DNA from: Candidatus Fimicola merdigallinarum
GTDB lineage: Bacteria > Bacillota > Clostridia > Lachnospirales > Anaerotignaceae
DNA: 36,416 nucleotides
Direction of reading: 5' to 3'
Assembly: GCA_017694425.1 (NCBI GenBank)
Contig: JADIMX010000066.1
Span: forward strand, 1-36,416
Shown: positions 9,768 through 18,013 of the stretch, one piece after another
Position numbering within the stretch: position 1 is the stretch's first letter
Layout of the letters: every line of letters starts with the position of its first letter
Notes under the pieces: generated by a model
The model's database searches: none
What the model was told of the DNA's origin: nothing
Seen by the model: the letters and a program-made list of their open reading frames with translations, nothing else
Made by a program: the position numbers and the translations under genes

Positions 9768-9889
9768 AAAATAATAATAACCTTATAACCTATTTATTTT
9801 CATTTAAATCTAAATAAGTATTAAAATTTAATAAATCAAAAATTTTTTATTCCTTATACAATTAAATTCAAAACCCAACTCCTCTATTA

Positions 9890-10195
9890 TAAACTTGACT
9901 AAGTTTAACCCCCTTTACCTTTCCCCTCTTACTTGCCACAATAAACATTACACATTTTTATACTATTATTTACCACAACTTAAACCACCAAACTTTTATT
10001 ATCCCAATCTAACTTAATTAGAACAACTCATCTTTTTCATTCACCCTGCACTTACCAAAACAAACACTAAATATTTCTATACTATCATTAATCGCAACCT
10101 AAACCACTCCCTCTTTATTATCCCACCCAAACTTAATTAGAACAACTCATCTTTTTCATTCCTCTCTCACTTACCAAAACAAACACATATTATTT
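9890..10195. repeat. ~119-bp tandem repeat (about 2.5 copies), G-depleted on + strand
   Basis: ACTTAATTAGAACAACTCATCTTTTTCATTC...CTTACCAAAACAAACAC recurs at ~10012 and ~10131 (119 bp apart); a more diverged unit beginning ACTTGACTAAGTT lies near 9893. Confidence 0.8.
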
Positions 10196-10329
10196 TTTAA
10201 TAATATTTATCTTAAATCTTCCATATATTAATCCCCATATTAATCCCTAAAATTATATATCTTAATTTTTATATTAATCTTTATACTAAAACCATTAAAT
10301 TCACATAAAAAACCACCGACTAAAAAGAT

Positions 10330-10570
10330 GGTTTACTTAATCTCTTATATTTTTTATTATTATAAGCCTCTAATAGGCAAATGGTATGACAATTACACTC
10401 CTATTTCTTGTATATTATATTTTGGCGTAAATACTATATAGTATTTACATCTCTGTTTATCTATTTAATAAAAAACCTCCTATAATTTTATTTTTGGTTG
10501 CCGAACTAATTCTACCATAGGAGGTTTTTACTTTTATATAAGAATTTTTACCTATATCCTATTAGACCAC
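10330..10570 (-). mobile_element. Truncated IS200/IS605-like tnpA 5' remnant, copy F
   Basis: Minus strand reads RCKYYIVFTPKYNIQEIGV*; upstream perfect 13-bp inverted repeat AAAAACCTCCTAT/ATAGGAGGTTTTT contains the RBS. Confidence 0.7.
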
Positions 10571-10598
10571 AAAAAAACCACCGACTTTTGTCGGTGGC
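10571..10598 (-). terminator. Rho-independent terminator of malQ
   Basis: CCACCGACAAAAGTCGGTGG + TTTTTTTGTGG on minus strand. Confidence 0.9.
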
Positions 10599-10606
10599 AT
10601 AAAACT

Positions 10607-12223
10607 TTAATCCTCAATATCCTCATCAGATGTCTTTCTAGCAAAAAGTTCTGTAAAGTATAAAAGACCCTCTGCATATTCATTTTTAAGCATATCATCT
10701 GTATATCTCCATTGCCAATTACCCTCAGCAACAGACGGTGTATTCATTCTAGCAAAATCTCCAAGCCCCATAATATCCTGAAGTGGGAATATAGAGAACA
10801 CAGCTGTTGATGACATAGCAAGTCTTATTAAATTCCAAGCAATATCATCACCACTTACATTCATATATCTTCTAGCCTTATCTTTTTCACTTTCACTAGC
10901 ATTTGTGTACCAGCCTACTGCTGTATCATTATCGTGAGTGCCTGTATAAGCGACACAATTTTTATCGTAATTATGTGGCAAATGCTCATTGTTTTTAGAC
11001 TCATCAAAAGCAAACTGAAGAACTTTCATACCTGGAAAACCTAAATTATCCCTTAAATCTCTAACCTCATCAGTTATTATACCTAAGTCCTCAGCTATAA
11101 TAGGTAAATTGCCAAGTTTTTTCTTTATTGCATTAAAAAGCGAAACATTAGGACCTTTAACCCATTTGCCATTAATAGCTGTTTCCTCACCAAAAGGAAC
11201 TTCCCAAAAACTTTCAAAACCTCTAAAGTGGTCTATGCGGATAATATCAACCATAGATAAAACAGACTCTATCCTAGAAATCCACCATTTATAGCCATTA
11301 GATTTATGTACACTCCAATTGTAAAGTGGATTACCCCAAAGCTGACCTGTAGCCGAAAAATAATCCGGTGGAACTCCTGCAACAACAGTTGGGAAACCAT
11401 CACTATCCATATAATAATTTTTAGGATTTGCCCAAACATCAGCACTATCATAGGCAACAAAAATAGGTATATCCCCAATTATACTTATACCTTTATCATT
11501 AGCATACTTTTTAGCCTCAAACCACTGTTCAAAAAACTCAAACTGTAAAAATTTATAATAAAGTACGTTATCAGAAAGTTTATCTTCCCATTTTTTAAGC
11601 TCAGAAGGTTTTCTTTTTACAAGGTCATCACCCCAAGTACTCCAAACTGCTCCATAGTAATAATCCTTTTGTAAATCAGAATTAACTCGCCCCTCTGTTT
11701 TCTTACAAAAATCTTTAAACTCCTGTGACTCATACTCATTTTTTCTCTTATCTATAAAATAATCTTTTAAAGAAACGAAAAGAGCATAGTCATCAAGCCA
11801 ACTTTTATTATCATCACAAAACTTTTTAAACTTAGCCTTAATCTCTTTATCCTCTAAATTTTTAAAGTTTTCAAAAGCTTTTTTATATAAGCCAGTCTTA
11901 TATTTTATAACTTCACCATAACTAATACTTGTATCAGAAAAATCACTAGGAATACTGTATCTTATATCTTCAGAAAGAAGCCCTTTTTTTATAAGCACCT
12001 CCGGACTTATAAGTAGTATATTCCCTGCAAATGATGAAAAGCTCTGATAAGGAGAGTCCCCAAAACTTGTAGGTCCTAAAGGAAGAACCTGCCAAAGTGT
12101 CTGACCTGCCCTATCTAAAAAGTCAATAAATTTATAACACCCCTCACCTAAATCTCCTATTCCGTATGGTGACGGAAAACTTGTTGGGTGTACAAGAACA
12201 CCACTAGAACGTAAAAACTCCAT
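10607..12223 (-). CDS. malQ: 4-alpha-glucanotransferase (amylomaltase)
   Basis: GH77 features: SSGVLVHPTSFPSPYGIGDLG, IGDIPIFVAYDSADVWAN, IRIDHFRGF, IAEDLG, YTGTHDNDT; ATG 12223 preferred over TTG 12229. Confidence 0.96.
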   Translation of the reverse strand: MEFLRSSGVLVHPTSFPSPYGIGDLGEGCYKFIDFLDRAGQTLWQVLPLGPTSFGDSPYQSFSSFAGNILLISPEVLIKKGLLSEDIRYSIPSDFSDTSISYGEVIKYKTGLYKKAFENFKNLEDKEIKAKFKKFCDDNKSWLDDYALFVSLKDYFIDKRKNEYESQEFKDFCKKTEGRVNSDLQKDYYYGAVWSTWGDDLVKRKPSELKKWEDKLSDNVLYYKFLQFEFFEQWFEAKKYANDKGISIIGDIPIFVAYDSADVWANPKNYYMDSDGFPTVVAGVPPDYFSATGQLWGNPLYNWSVHKSNGYKWWISRIESVLSMVDIIRIDHFRGFESFWEVPFGEETAINGKWVKGPNVSLFNAIKKKLGNLPIIAEDLGIITDEVRDLRDNLGFPGMKVLQFAFDESKNNEHLPHNYDKNCVAYTGTHDNDTAVGWYTNASESEKDKARRYMNVSGDDIAWNLIRLAMSSTAVFSIFPLQDIMGLGDFARMNTPSVAEGNWQWRYTDDMLKNEYAEGLLYFTELFARKTSDEDIED

Positions 12224-12416
12224 ATCCAATCCCCCTCTAATTGATATACTTAAATTTTAACAACTTTAATGCCGTATGTCACTAATAACAAATACCAAAA
12301 ATTTATTCAAAAATTCCAAATTTTATATATAATAGCAGTATAATACCAGTATTTTTAAGAATAATCTATAAATAATAACATTGTATAAAATCTCTTTTTA
12401 AGAAGGAGGAAACACA

Positions 12417-12818
12417 ATGAAATATAAAATATTAGCATTAACATTATCTTGTCTTTTCATATTCTCAGGTTGTAATAGTGATGCAGGTAATGATGCCGGC
12501 AATGACTTAGGTAACGCTGTCAATGACGTTACTGACGGTGTTGGTGATGCAATAGATGATGTTACTGACGGTGTAGAAAATGCAGTAGATGATGCCACAG
12601 GCGATAGAGATTATACATCTGGATATTACCACGATTATATCGATGACAGCGACGGAGCTACAGACAATAACACTACAAACGACAACAATTCTTTAAACGA
12701 CAATAACAACGCTGGTTATAACAATGTAATAAGAAATTCTAATGATAACCCTATTAGTGGCTCAAGCAATTCAATGATAGAAAATGGCAACAGTATTGCT
12801 CCTACACCTACAAGATAA
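12417..12818 (+). CDS. Small Asp/Asn-rich putative lipoprotein
   Basis: AGAAGGAGG SD; signal peptide with lipobox LFIFSGC; mature part has 14-residue repeats DVTDGVGDAID/DVTDGVENAVD then Asn/Asp-rich tail. Confidence 0.75.
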   Translation: MKYKILALTLSCLFIFSGCNSDAGNDAGNDLGNAVNDVTDGVGDAIDDVTDGVENAVDDATGDRDYTSGYYHDYIDDSDGATDNNTTNDNNSLNDNNNAGYNNVIRNSNDNPISGSSNSMIENGNSIAPTPTR

Positions 12819-12823
12819 TAATA

Positions 12824-12862
12824 AAAAAGGCTGTTAAGATACACTCTTGCAGTCTTTTTTTG
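12824..12862 (+). terminator. Probable Rho-independent terminator after the lipoprotein gene
   Basis: AAGGCTG...CAGTCTT imperfect stem + TTTTTT. Confidence 0.6.
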
Positions 12863-12960
12863 TTTATATCATTGTAAAATATAGGTAAAAGTTAATGACA
12901 CTTTAGGATTTATATTCTATAATTATATATATAAAATACTAAATTTTTAGGGGAGATTAT

Positions 12961-14505
12961 ATGAATAAGAAGTTCAAAATTGCATCAGTCATAGATATAG
13001 GTTCAAATTCCCTTACAATGTGTACAGGGCAATGCTCTAACGGAAAAATAGAGATACTTCAAGAACTTGAATATCCTATAAGTTTAGGAAAAGACACGTT
13101 TACTACAGGCAGAATTAGTTTTGAAAAAATAAATAAAGCCTGTGAAATATTAAATAAATTTAAAAAAGCCTCATCAGAATACAATGTAAAGAATATAAAA
13201 ACTATAGCTACAACAGCTGTAAGAGAGGCTCAAAACAAGGACTATATTATAGACCAAATCAAACTTAGAACAGGGCTTAATGTAGAAGTTTTAGACGATT
13301 CTCAGGAAAAAACAATAATATATAAAGAGATAATGCGTCGTCTTACCGAGTATAAAACCTACAAAAACCCAGCACTTATGATATACTCCGGTATAGGTAA
13401 CTTAGGTGTATCCTTTATAGACAACAAAAGAATACCTTTTACAACAAATATAAAAATAGGTAGCCTTAGAATGTCCAAAATGTTTACATCTATGCAGGAT
13501 TTCAAAGAGCAGTACAAAATAGTAATAGAAGATTATTTAAGAAGTTTTAACGAGGTATTTTCAACTGTACTTCCTAAAGGTGAGTTAAAACACTTTATCG
13601 CCAGTGGTAGACAAGTACCTATAATAGCAAAACTTTGTAATGCTCAAAAACTTACTGAAAACATAGATTATATATACGTTGAGGACTTTAACAACCTATA
13701 CAACGAAATAGAACAAAAATCTTTCGAGCAAATTATGGAGGATTACAACGTATCTGAAGAAAATGCTGAACTTTTAAAATATTCTATGAGTATAAACTCA
13801 ATGCTTTTAAGCTATACAAAAGCAAAGAAAATTATTCTTCCATATGTTTTTGTAAATGACGCTCTTCTTTTCGACCTTTTAAAACCTGAAGAAGCAGAAG
13901 AATTTAATAAAGAGTTTACGGAAAACACAATAACAAGTGCAAAAACTATGGCAAAAAGATATAACTTTGACGAGGGACACGCAAGTCTTGTGGAAAAATA
14001 TTCTCTTGCCATATTTGATAAGATGAAAAATTATCACGGCCTTAGCAAAAAAGATAGACTTTTACTTCGTGTGGCAGCCATAACTCACGACGTAGGAAAA
14101 TATGTAAATATAGTAAACCACCACGAACACTCCTACGATATTGTCAGAAGCTCTGATATTGTAGGCCTTAGTAGCCACGATATGGAGATAATAGCCAATG
14201 CTACAAAGTATCATAGCTCCCAAACTCCTCGTATGACCGAATATAACTTTAATCGCCTTAGCTATGAGGATAGAATACGAGTTTCAAAACTTACAGCCAT
14301 ACTAAGAATAGGAGAGGCTCTTGATAAAGGTCATATTAAAAAATTTGATAATATAAACGTAAAAATTAAAGATAATACCCTTATAATAGGTATTTCAACT
14401 TTAAAAAATACAAAAATTGAAGAATGGTCTTTTGAAAACAAAAGCAAATATTTTGAGGAAGTATTCGGTATGAAAGCAGTTATTAAAAAGAAAAGAGTGA
14501 TGTAA
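12961..14505 (+). CDS. ppx: Ppx/GppA phosphatase family protein with C-terminal HD domain (exopolyphosphatase-like)
   Basis: ASVIDIGSNSLTM ATPase-like N-terminus, TTAVREAQN, HD motif THDVGKYV; adjacent to ppk. Confidence 0.9.
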   Translation: MNKKFKIASVIDIGSNSLTMCTGQCSNGKIEILQELEYPISLGKDTFTTGRISFEKINKACEILNKFKKASSEYNVKNIKTIATTAVREAQNKDYIIDQIKLRTGLNVEVLDDSQEKTIIYKEIMRRLTEYKTYKNPALMIYSGIGNLGVSFIDNKRIPFTTNIKIGSLRMSKMFTSMQDFKEQYKIVIEDYLRSFNEVFSTVLPKGELKHFIASGRQVPIIAKLCNAQKLTENIDYIYVEDFNNLYNEIEQKSFEQIMEDYNVSEENAELLKYSMSINSMLLSYTKAKKIILPYVFVNDALLFDLLKPEEAEEFNKEFTENTITSAKTMAKRYNFDEGHASLVEKYSLAIFDKMKNYHGLSKKDRLLLRVAAITHDVGKYVNIVNHHEHSYDIVRSSDIVGLSSHDMEIIANATKYHSSQTPRMTEYNFNRLSYEDRIRVSKLTAILRIGEALDKGHIKKFDNINVKIKDNTLIIGISTLKNTKIEEWSFENKSKYFEEVFGMKAVIKKKRVM

Positions 14506-16608
14506 ATGGATTTAGATAACAAAGATTACTATGTAAATAGAGAGCTTAGTTGGCTTATGTTTAATGAGAGAGTTCTTGAGGAGGCTTACGACAAGACAAA
14601 CCCACTTTTAGAAAGATTTAAATTTCTTGCAATTACAGCATCAAACCTAGACGAGTTTTTTATGGTTCGTGTTTCAGGACTTCTTGACAAGGTTGATGTA
14701 GGCTACAATAAAAAAGATATTGCCGGTCTTACACCTAGCGAACAGTTAGAAAAAATATCTGAAAAAGCTCACGAGATGTACGCAAAACAAAATAGCTGTC
14801 TTATGCGTTCACTTCTCCCTGCCTTAGAAAAAGAAGGAGTTAGGTTTTTAAAACCAAAAGAACTTTCAAAAGAACAGATTAAATTTTTAAAAGAATACTT
14901 TGATTCAACACTATACCCAATACTTACACCTATGGCAATAGACCAAAGTAGACCTTTCCCACTTCTGCCTAATAAGTCACTTAACCTTATAATGCAGATA
15001 ATAAAAGATGATGAAAAGGTATATGCCATAATGCAAGTACCAACTGTTGTAAGCAGGGTTACAGAGCTTCCTAGCTCATCAGATTCACGAGAATTTATAA
15101 TGCTTGAAGATATTATATCAATGTTTGTAGAAAATCTTTTTGAGGGCTGTGACGTTAAAAGTCTAAGCTACTTCAGAATAACACGAAACTCTGACCTTAC
15201 AATAGATGAGGAAGATACAGACGACCTTCTTTCAGAAATAGAAAAATCTATTAAAAAGAGAAAATGGGGCGACCCTGTAAGGCTTGAAATAGAGAAAAAT
15301 ATGGATAAGGAAATAAAAGACTTCTTACTTGCTATGCTTGACCTTGACGGTGGCGATATATACGAAAGTACAGGCTACATAGACTTTACTGTATGGTCAA
15401 AATTTAGCTCCATAAAAGGCTTTGACCATCTTAGAGATGAAGTTCTATCACCACAGCCTGTGCCTGAATTTTTAGACAAAAATATATTTGAAGCCATAAA
15501 AGAGAATGATATATTAGTCCATCACCCTTACGAAAGTTTCGACTGTGTAGTTAAGTACGTTCAGGAGGCATCAAAAGACCCTAATGTTTTAGCCATAAAG
15601 CAAACATTGTATCGTGTTAGCGGAAACTCCCCTATTGTAGGAGCATTGATACAGGCAGCCGAAAACGGAAAACAAGTAACAGTTTTAGTTGAGCTTAAAG
15701 CTAGATTTGATGAGGAAAACAATATTATATGGGCTAAAAAATTAGAAAAAGCCGGCTGTCACGTTATATACGGTCTTGTTGGATTAAAAACTCATTGTAA
15801 AATATGTCTTGTAGTTCGCCAAGAAGAAGACGGTATAAAACGATATGTCCATATGGCAACAGGAAACTATAACGATAGCACAGCAAAATTATATACAGAC
15901 TACGGATTTTTCACAGCAAAAGAAAGTTTCGGCACAGATGTTTCTGCCCTTTTCAACGTGCTTACAGGCTACTCTAAGCCTCCACAATGGAAAAAAATAT
16001 CTGTTGCACCAACATCATTAAGACAAACATTTTTACAATGGATAGAAAACGAAACTAATATAGCAAAACAAGGTCGCTACGCAGAGATAACAGCAAAAAT
16101 GAACTCTCTCGTTGATAAAGAAATGATAGACGCCCTTTATAATGCCTCAATGGCCGGAGTTAAAATAAATCTTATAGTTAGGGGTATTTGCTGTCTTAAG
16201 TCTGGCATAAAAGGAGTTAGCGAAAATATACGAGTAATTAGTATAGTTGACCGTTTCCTTGAGCATAGCAGAATATATTATTTCCACGACGACGGAAACG
16301 AAAAAATATTCCTTTCCAGTGCAGATTTAATGCCTAGAAATCTTGATAAACGTGTTGAAACAGCTTTCCCAATAGAGGAAGAAAGCCTTAAAGAAAGAAT
16401 AAAAGAAACTTTAAAAATAACTTTAAGCGATACAGTAAAAGCTAGAGTTCAAAAACCTGACGGAACATACGAAAGAATAGACCGTCGTGGCAAAGAAAGT
16501 ATACATTCACAGCTTATATTCCACAAACAAGCTACTGAAAACTATAAAAAAGCTAAAAAACACATAGATAGCGAAATGTTTAGACCATTAGAAAGCAATA
16601 TGGATTAA
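14506..16608 (+). CDS. ppk: Polyphosphate kinase 1
   Basis: YYVNRELSWLMFNERVLEEA, SNLDEFFMVRVSGL, LVHHPYESF, MATGNYND, LSSADLMPRNLDKRVE motifs. Confidence 0.97.
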   Translation: MDLDNKDYYVNRELSWLMFNERVLEEAYDKTNPLLERFKFLAITASNLDEFFMVRVSGLLDKVDVGYNKKDIAGLTPSEQLEKISEKAHEMYAKQNSCLMRSLLPALEKEGVRFLKPKELSKEQIKFLKEYFDSTLYPILTPMAIDQSRPFPLLPNKSLNLIMQIIKDDEKVYAIMQVPTVVSRVTELPSSSDSREFIMLEDIISMFVENLFEGCDVKSLSYFRITRNSDLTIDEEDTDDLLSEIEKSIKKRKWGDPVRLEIEKNMDKEIKDFLLAMLDLDGGDIYESTGYIDFTVWSKFSSIKGFDHLRDEVLSPQPVPEFLDKNIFEAIKENDILVHHPYESFDCVVKYVQEASKDPNVLAIKQTLYRVSGNSPIVGALIQAAENGKQVTVLVELKARFDEENNIIWAKKLEKAGCHVIYGLVGLKTHCKICLVVRQEEDGIKRYVHMATGNYNDSTAKLYTDYGFFTAKESFGTDVSALFNVLTGYSKPPQWKKISVAPTSLRQTFLQWIENETNIAKQGRYAEITAKMNSLVDKEMIDALYNASMAGVKINLIVRGICCLKSGIKGVSENIRVISIVDRFLEHSRIYYFHDDGNEKIFLSSADLMPRNLDKRVETAFPIEEESLKERIKETLKITLSDTVKARVQKPDGTYERIDRRGKESIHSQLIFHKQATENYKKAKKHIDSEMFRPLESNMD

Positions 16609-16612
16609 AATT

Positions 16613-16645
16613 TAAAACCACCCCTTTAGCGGGTGGTTTATTGTT
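16613..16645 (+). terminator. Rho-independent terminator of ppk
   Basis: AAACCACCCCTTTAGCGGGTGGTTT hairpin directly after stop. Confidence 0.8.
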
Positions 16646-16649
16646 GTAG

Positions 16650-16812
16650 TTCTCTACACTACTTTTTCTTGTTTTCTATATTTTTGTATAAACACTATAT
16701 TATATTTACATCTCAATTTAGAATTTCATAAACTATTTATGTGTTTCTATTTTTGCTTTTCTAAAAAATTTTACCTACAACCAGCATAAACTCTAGCTTA
16801 TATATAGCCTAT
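16650..16812 (-). mobile_element. Truncated IS200/IS605-like tnpA 5' remnant, copy G
   Basis: Minus strand reads HINSL*NSKLRCKYNIVFIQKYRKQEKVV*. Confidence 0.65.
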
Positions 16813-16933
16813 TCGTTTTTTATAAATAACAAAATTTTAATTATTGTATTACTAACCATATTAAAAATATAATACAATAAATAAAATACATACCCTTCCA
16901 AATCATACTATATCTAATTTTAATCTATGTATC

Positions 16934-16970
16934 AAAAAAAGCAGTGCCTAAATAGACACTGCTTTTTTTT
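16934..16970 (-). terminator. Rho-independent terminator of the foldase gene
   Basis: AAAAAAAGCAGTGCCTAAATAGACACTGCTTTTTTTT. Confidence 0.85.
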
Positions 16971-17931
16971 ATCTAACCTGTATTGAGTTAAAAACTTCTT
17001 CATTCTTTTCAACTTTTATATATTCAGACCACTTTGTGTACTCGTCATTGAAAAGCTGTTCTTTTTTATTTGATGTATAAACTTCTCTGGCATTTTCTAT
17101 AACTTCATCTTCAGAAGCACTCTTTACATCTTCAACCTTTATTATATAATAACCGTCATCGCCCTCAAGTATACTTGATATATTTCCAACCTGAACATCA
17201 AACTCTAAGCCGAAATAATTTTCCAAGTCACCTTTATATGACATTTCAGGTTCATTTGCAATACCCTCTTGCTCCTCGTACTCATCAAAAAGCTGGTCAA
17301 AAGAAGTACCGTTATTATACTTTTCCACAACTTCTAAAGCTTTTGTATACCCTGTTACATATATACTTCTAAGCATATACTCTGTGTAGTAGTCCATAAG
17401 CTCATCTTTAACACTATCATAATAAGCATTAAAGTCAGCATCGCTTATTTCAAAGTCGCTTGTAACATTTTGATAAACCTTTGTATAAAGCATTTTATCC
17501 TGCATAACTTTCTCAACATCTTCAAGAGTTATGTCATTCTTACTAGCATAATCACCAAGTGATTTATACTCAATTTCAGCCTCTTTGTTGGCAGTTTCCT
17601 TTTCGCTATCATCAAGGGTAATACCTAACTCATCAGCCTTTTGATTAGATACCTTTACAAGCTCAATAGCTTTAATTGCACTATTTTTCGCAACCTCCTC
17701 GGCTGTAGTACCCTCAAAATCGGTTTCCCATATATCAACGCCACCGATAGACTCAAAATTTATTTTAGCCTCATTGAGATAAATCATAAATTCACTTTTA
17801 TAAACATCAACTCCATTGACCTTTACAACGTAGTCACCAGAAGTTGATTTATCTGTAACAGCACCACACCCACTTACAAAAACCATTGTTGACATAAATA
17901 AAAGTGCTATGCTTATAACTTTTTTAATCAT
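16969..17931 (-). CDS. PrsA/SurA-like peptidylprolyl isomerase lipoprotein
   Basis: Lipobox VFVSGC; N-terminal SurA-like helices; parvulin-like region (RSIYVTGYTKALEVVEKYNNGTSFDQLFDEY...VGNISSILEGDDGYYIIKVED). Confidence 0.8.
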   Translation of the reverse strand: MIKKVISIALLFMSTMVFVSGCGAVTDKSTSGDYVVKVNGVDVYKSEFMIYLNEAKINFESIGGVDIWETDFEGTTAEEVAKNSAIKAIELVKVSNQKADELGITLDDSEKETANKEAEIEYKSLGDYASKNDITLEDVEKVMQDKMLYTKVYQNVTSDFEISDADFNAYYDSVKDELMDYYTEYMLRSIYVTGYTKALEVVEKYNNGTSFDQLFDEYEEQEGIANEPEMSYKGDLENYFGLEFDVQVGNISSILEGDDGYYIIKVEDVKSASEDEVIENAREVYTSNKKEQLFNDEYTKWSEYIKVEKNEEVFNSIQVR

Positions 17932-18013
17932 TTTATGCACCTACTTTTAAATATTAAATATATTTACTTCTAGTGAATATATTATACACTAAAATTTTGT
18001 GCATTAAAACAGA

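Noticed and set aside
9890-10195. CRISPR array from the repeated ACTTAATTAGAACAACTCATC block
   Set aside because: Only about 2.5 units at 119 bp, and the sequence between blocks is itself repeated (tandem repeat, not spacers); no cas genes.
10200-10300. Short TATTAATCCC-type repeats
   Set aside because: Too short and AT-rich to separate from chance.
12398-12598. 66-aa Ser/Thr/Pro-rich minus-strand ORF
   Set aside because: Complement of the repetitive lipoprotein gene, which has a lipobox and a strong SD; the antisense repeat is a by-product.
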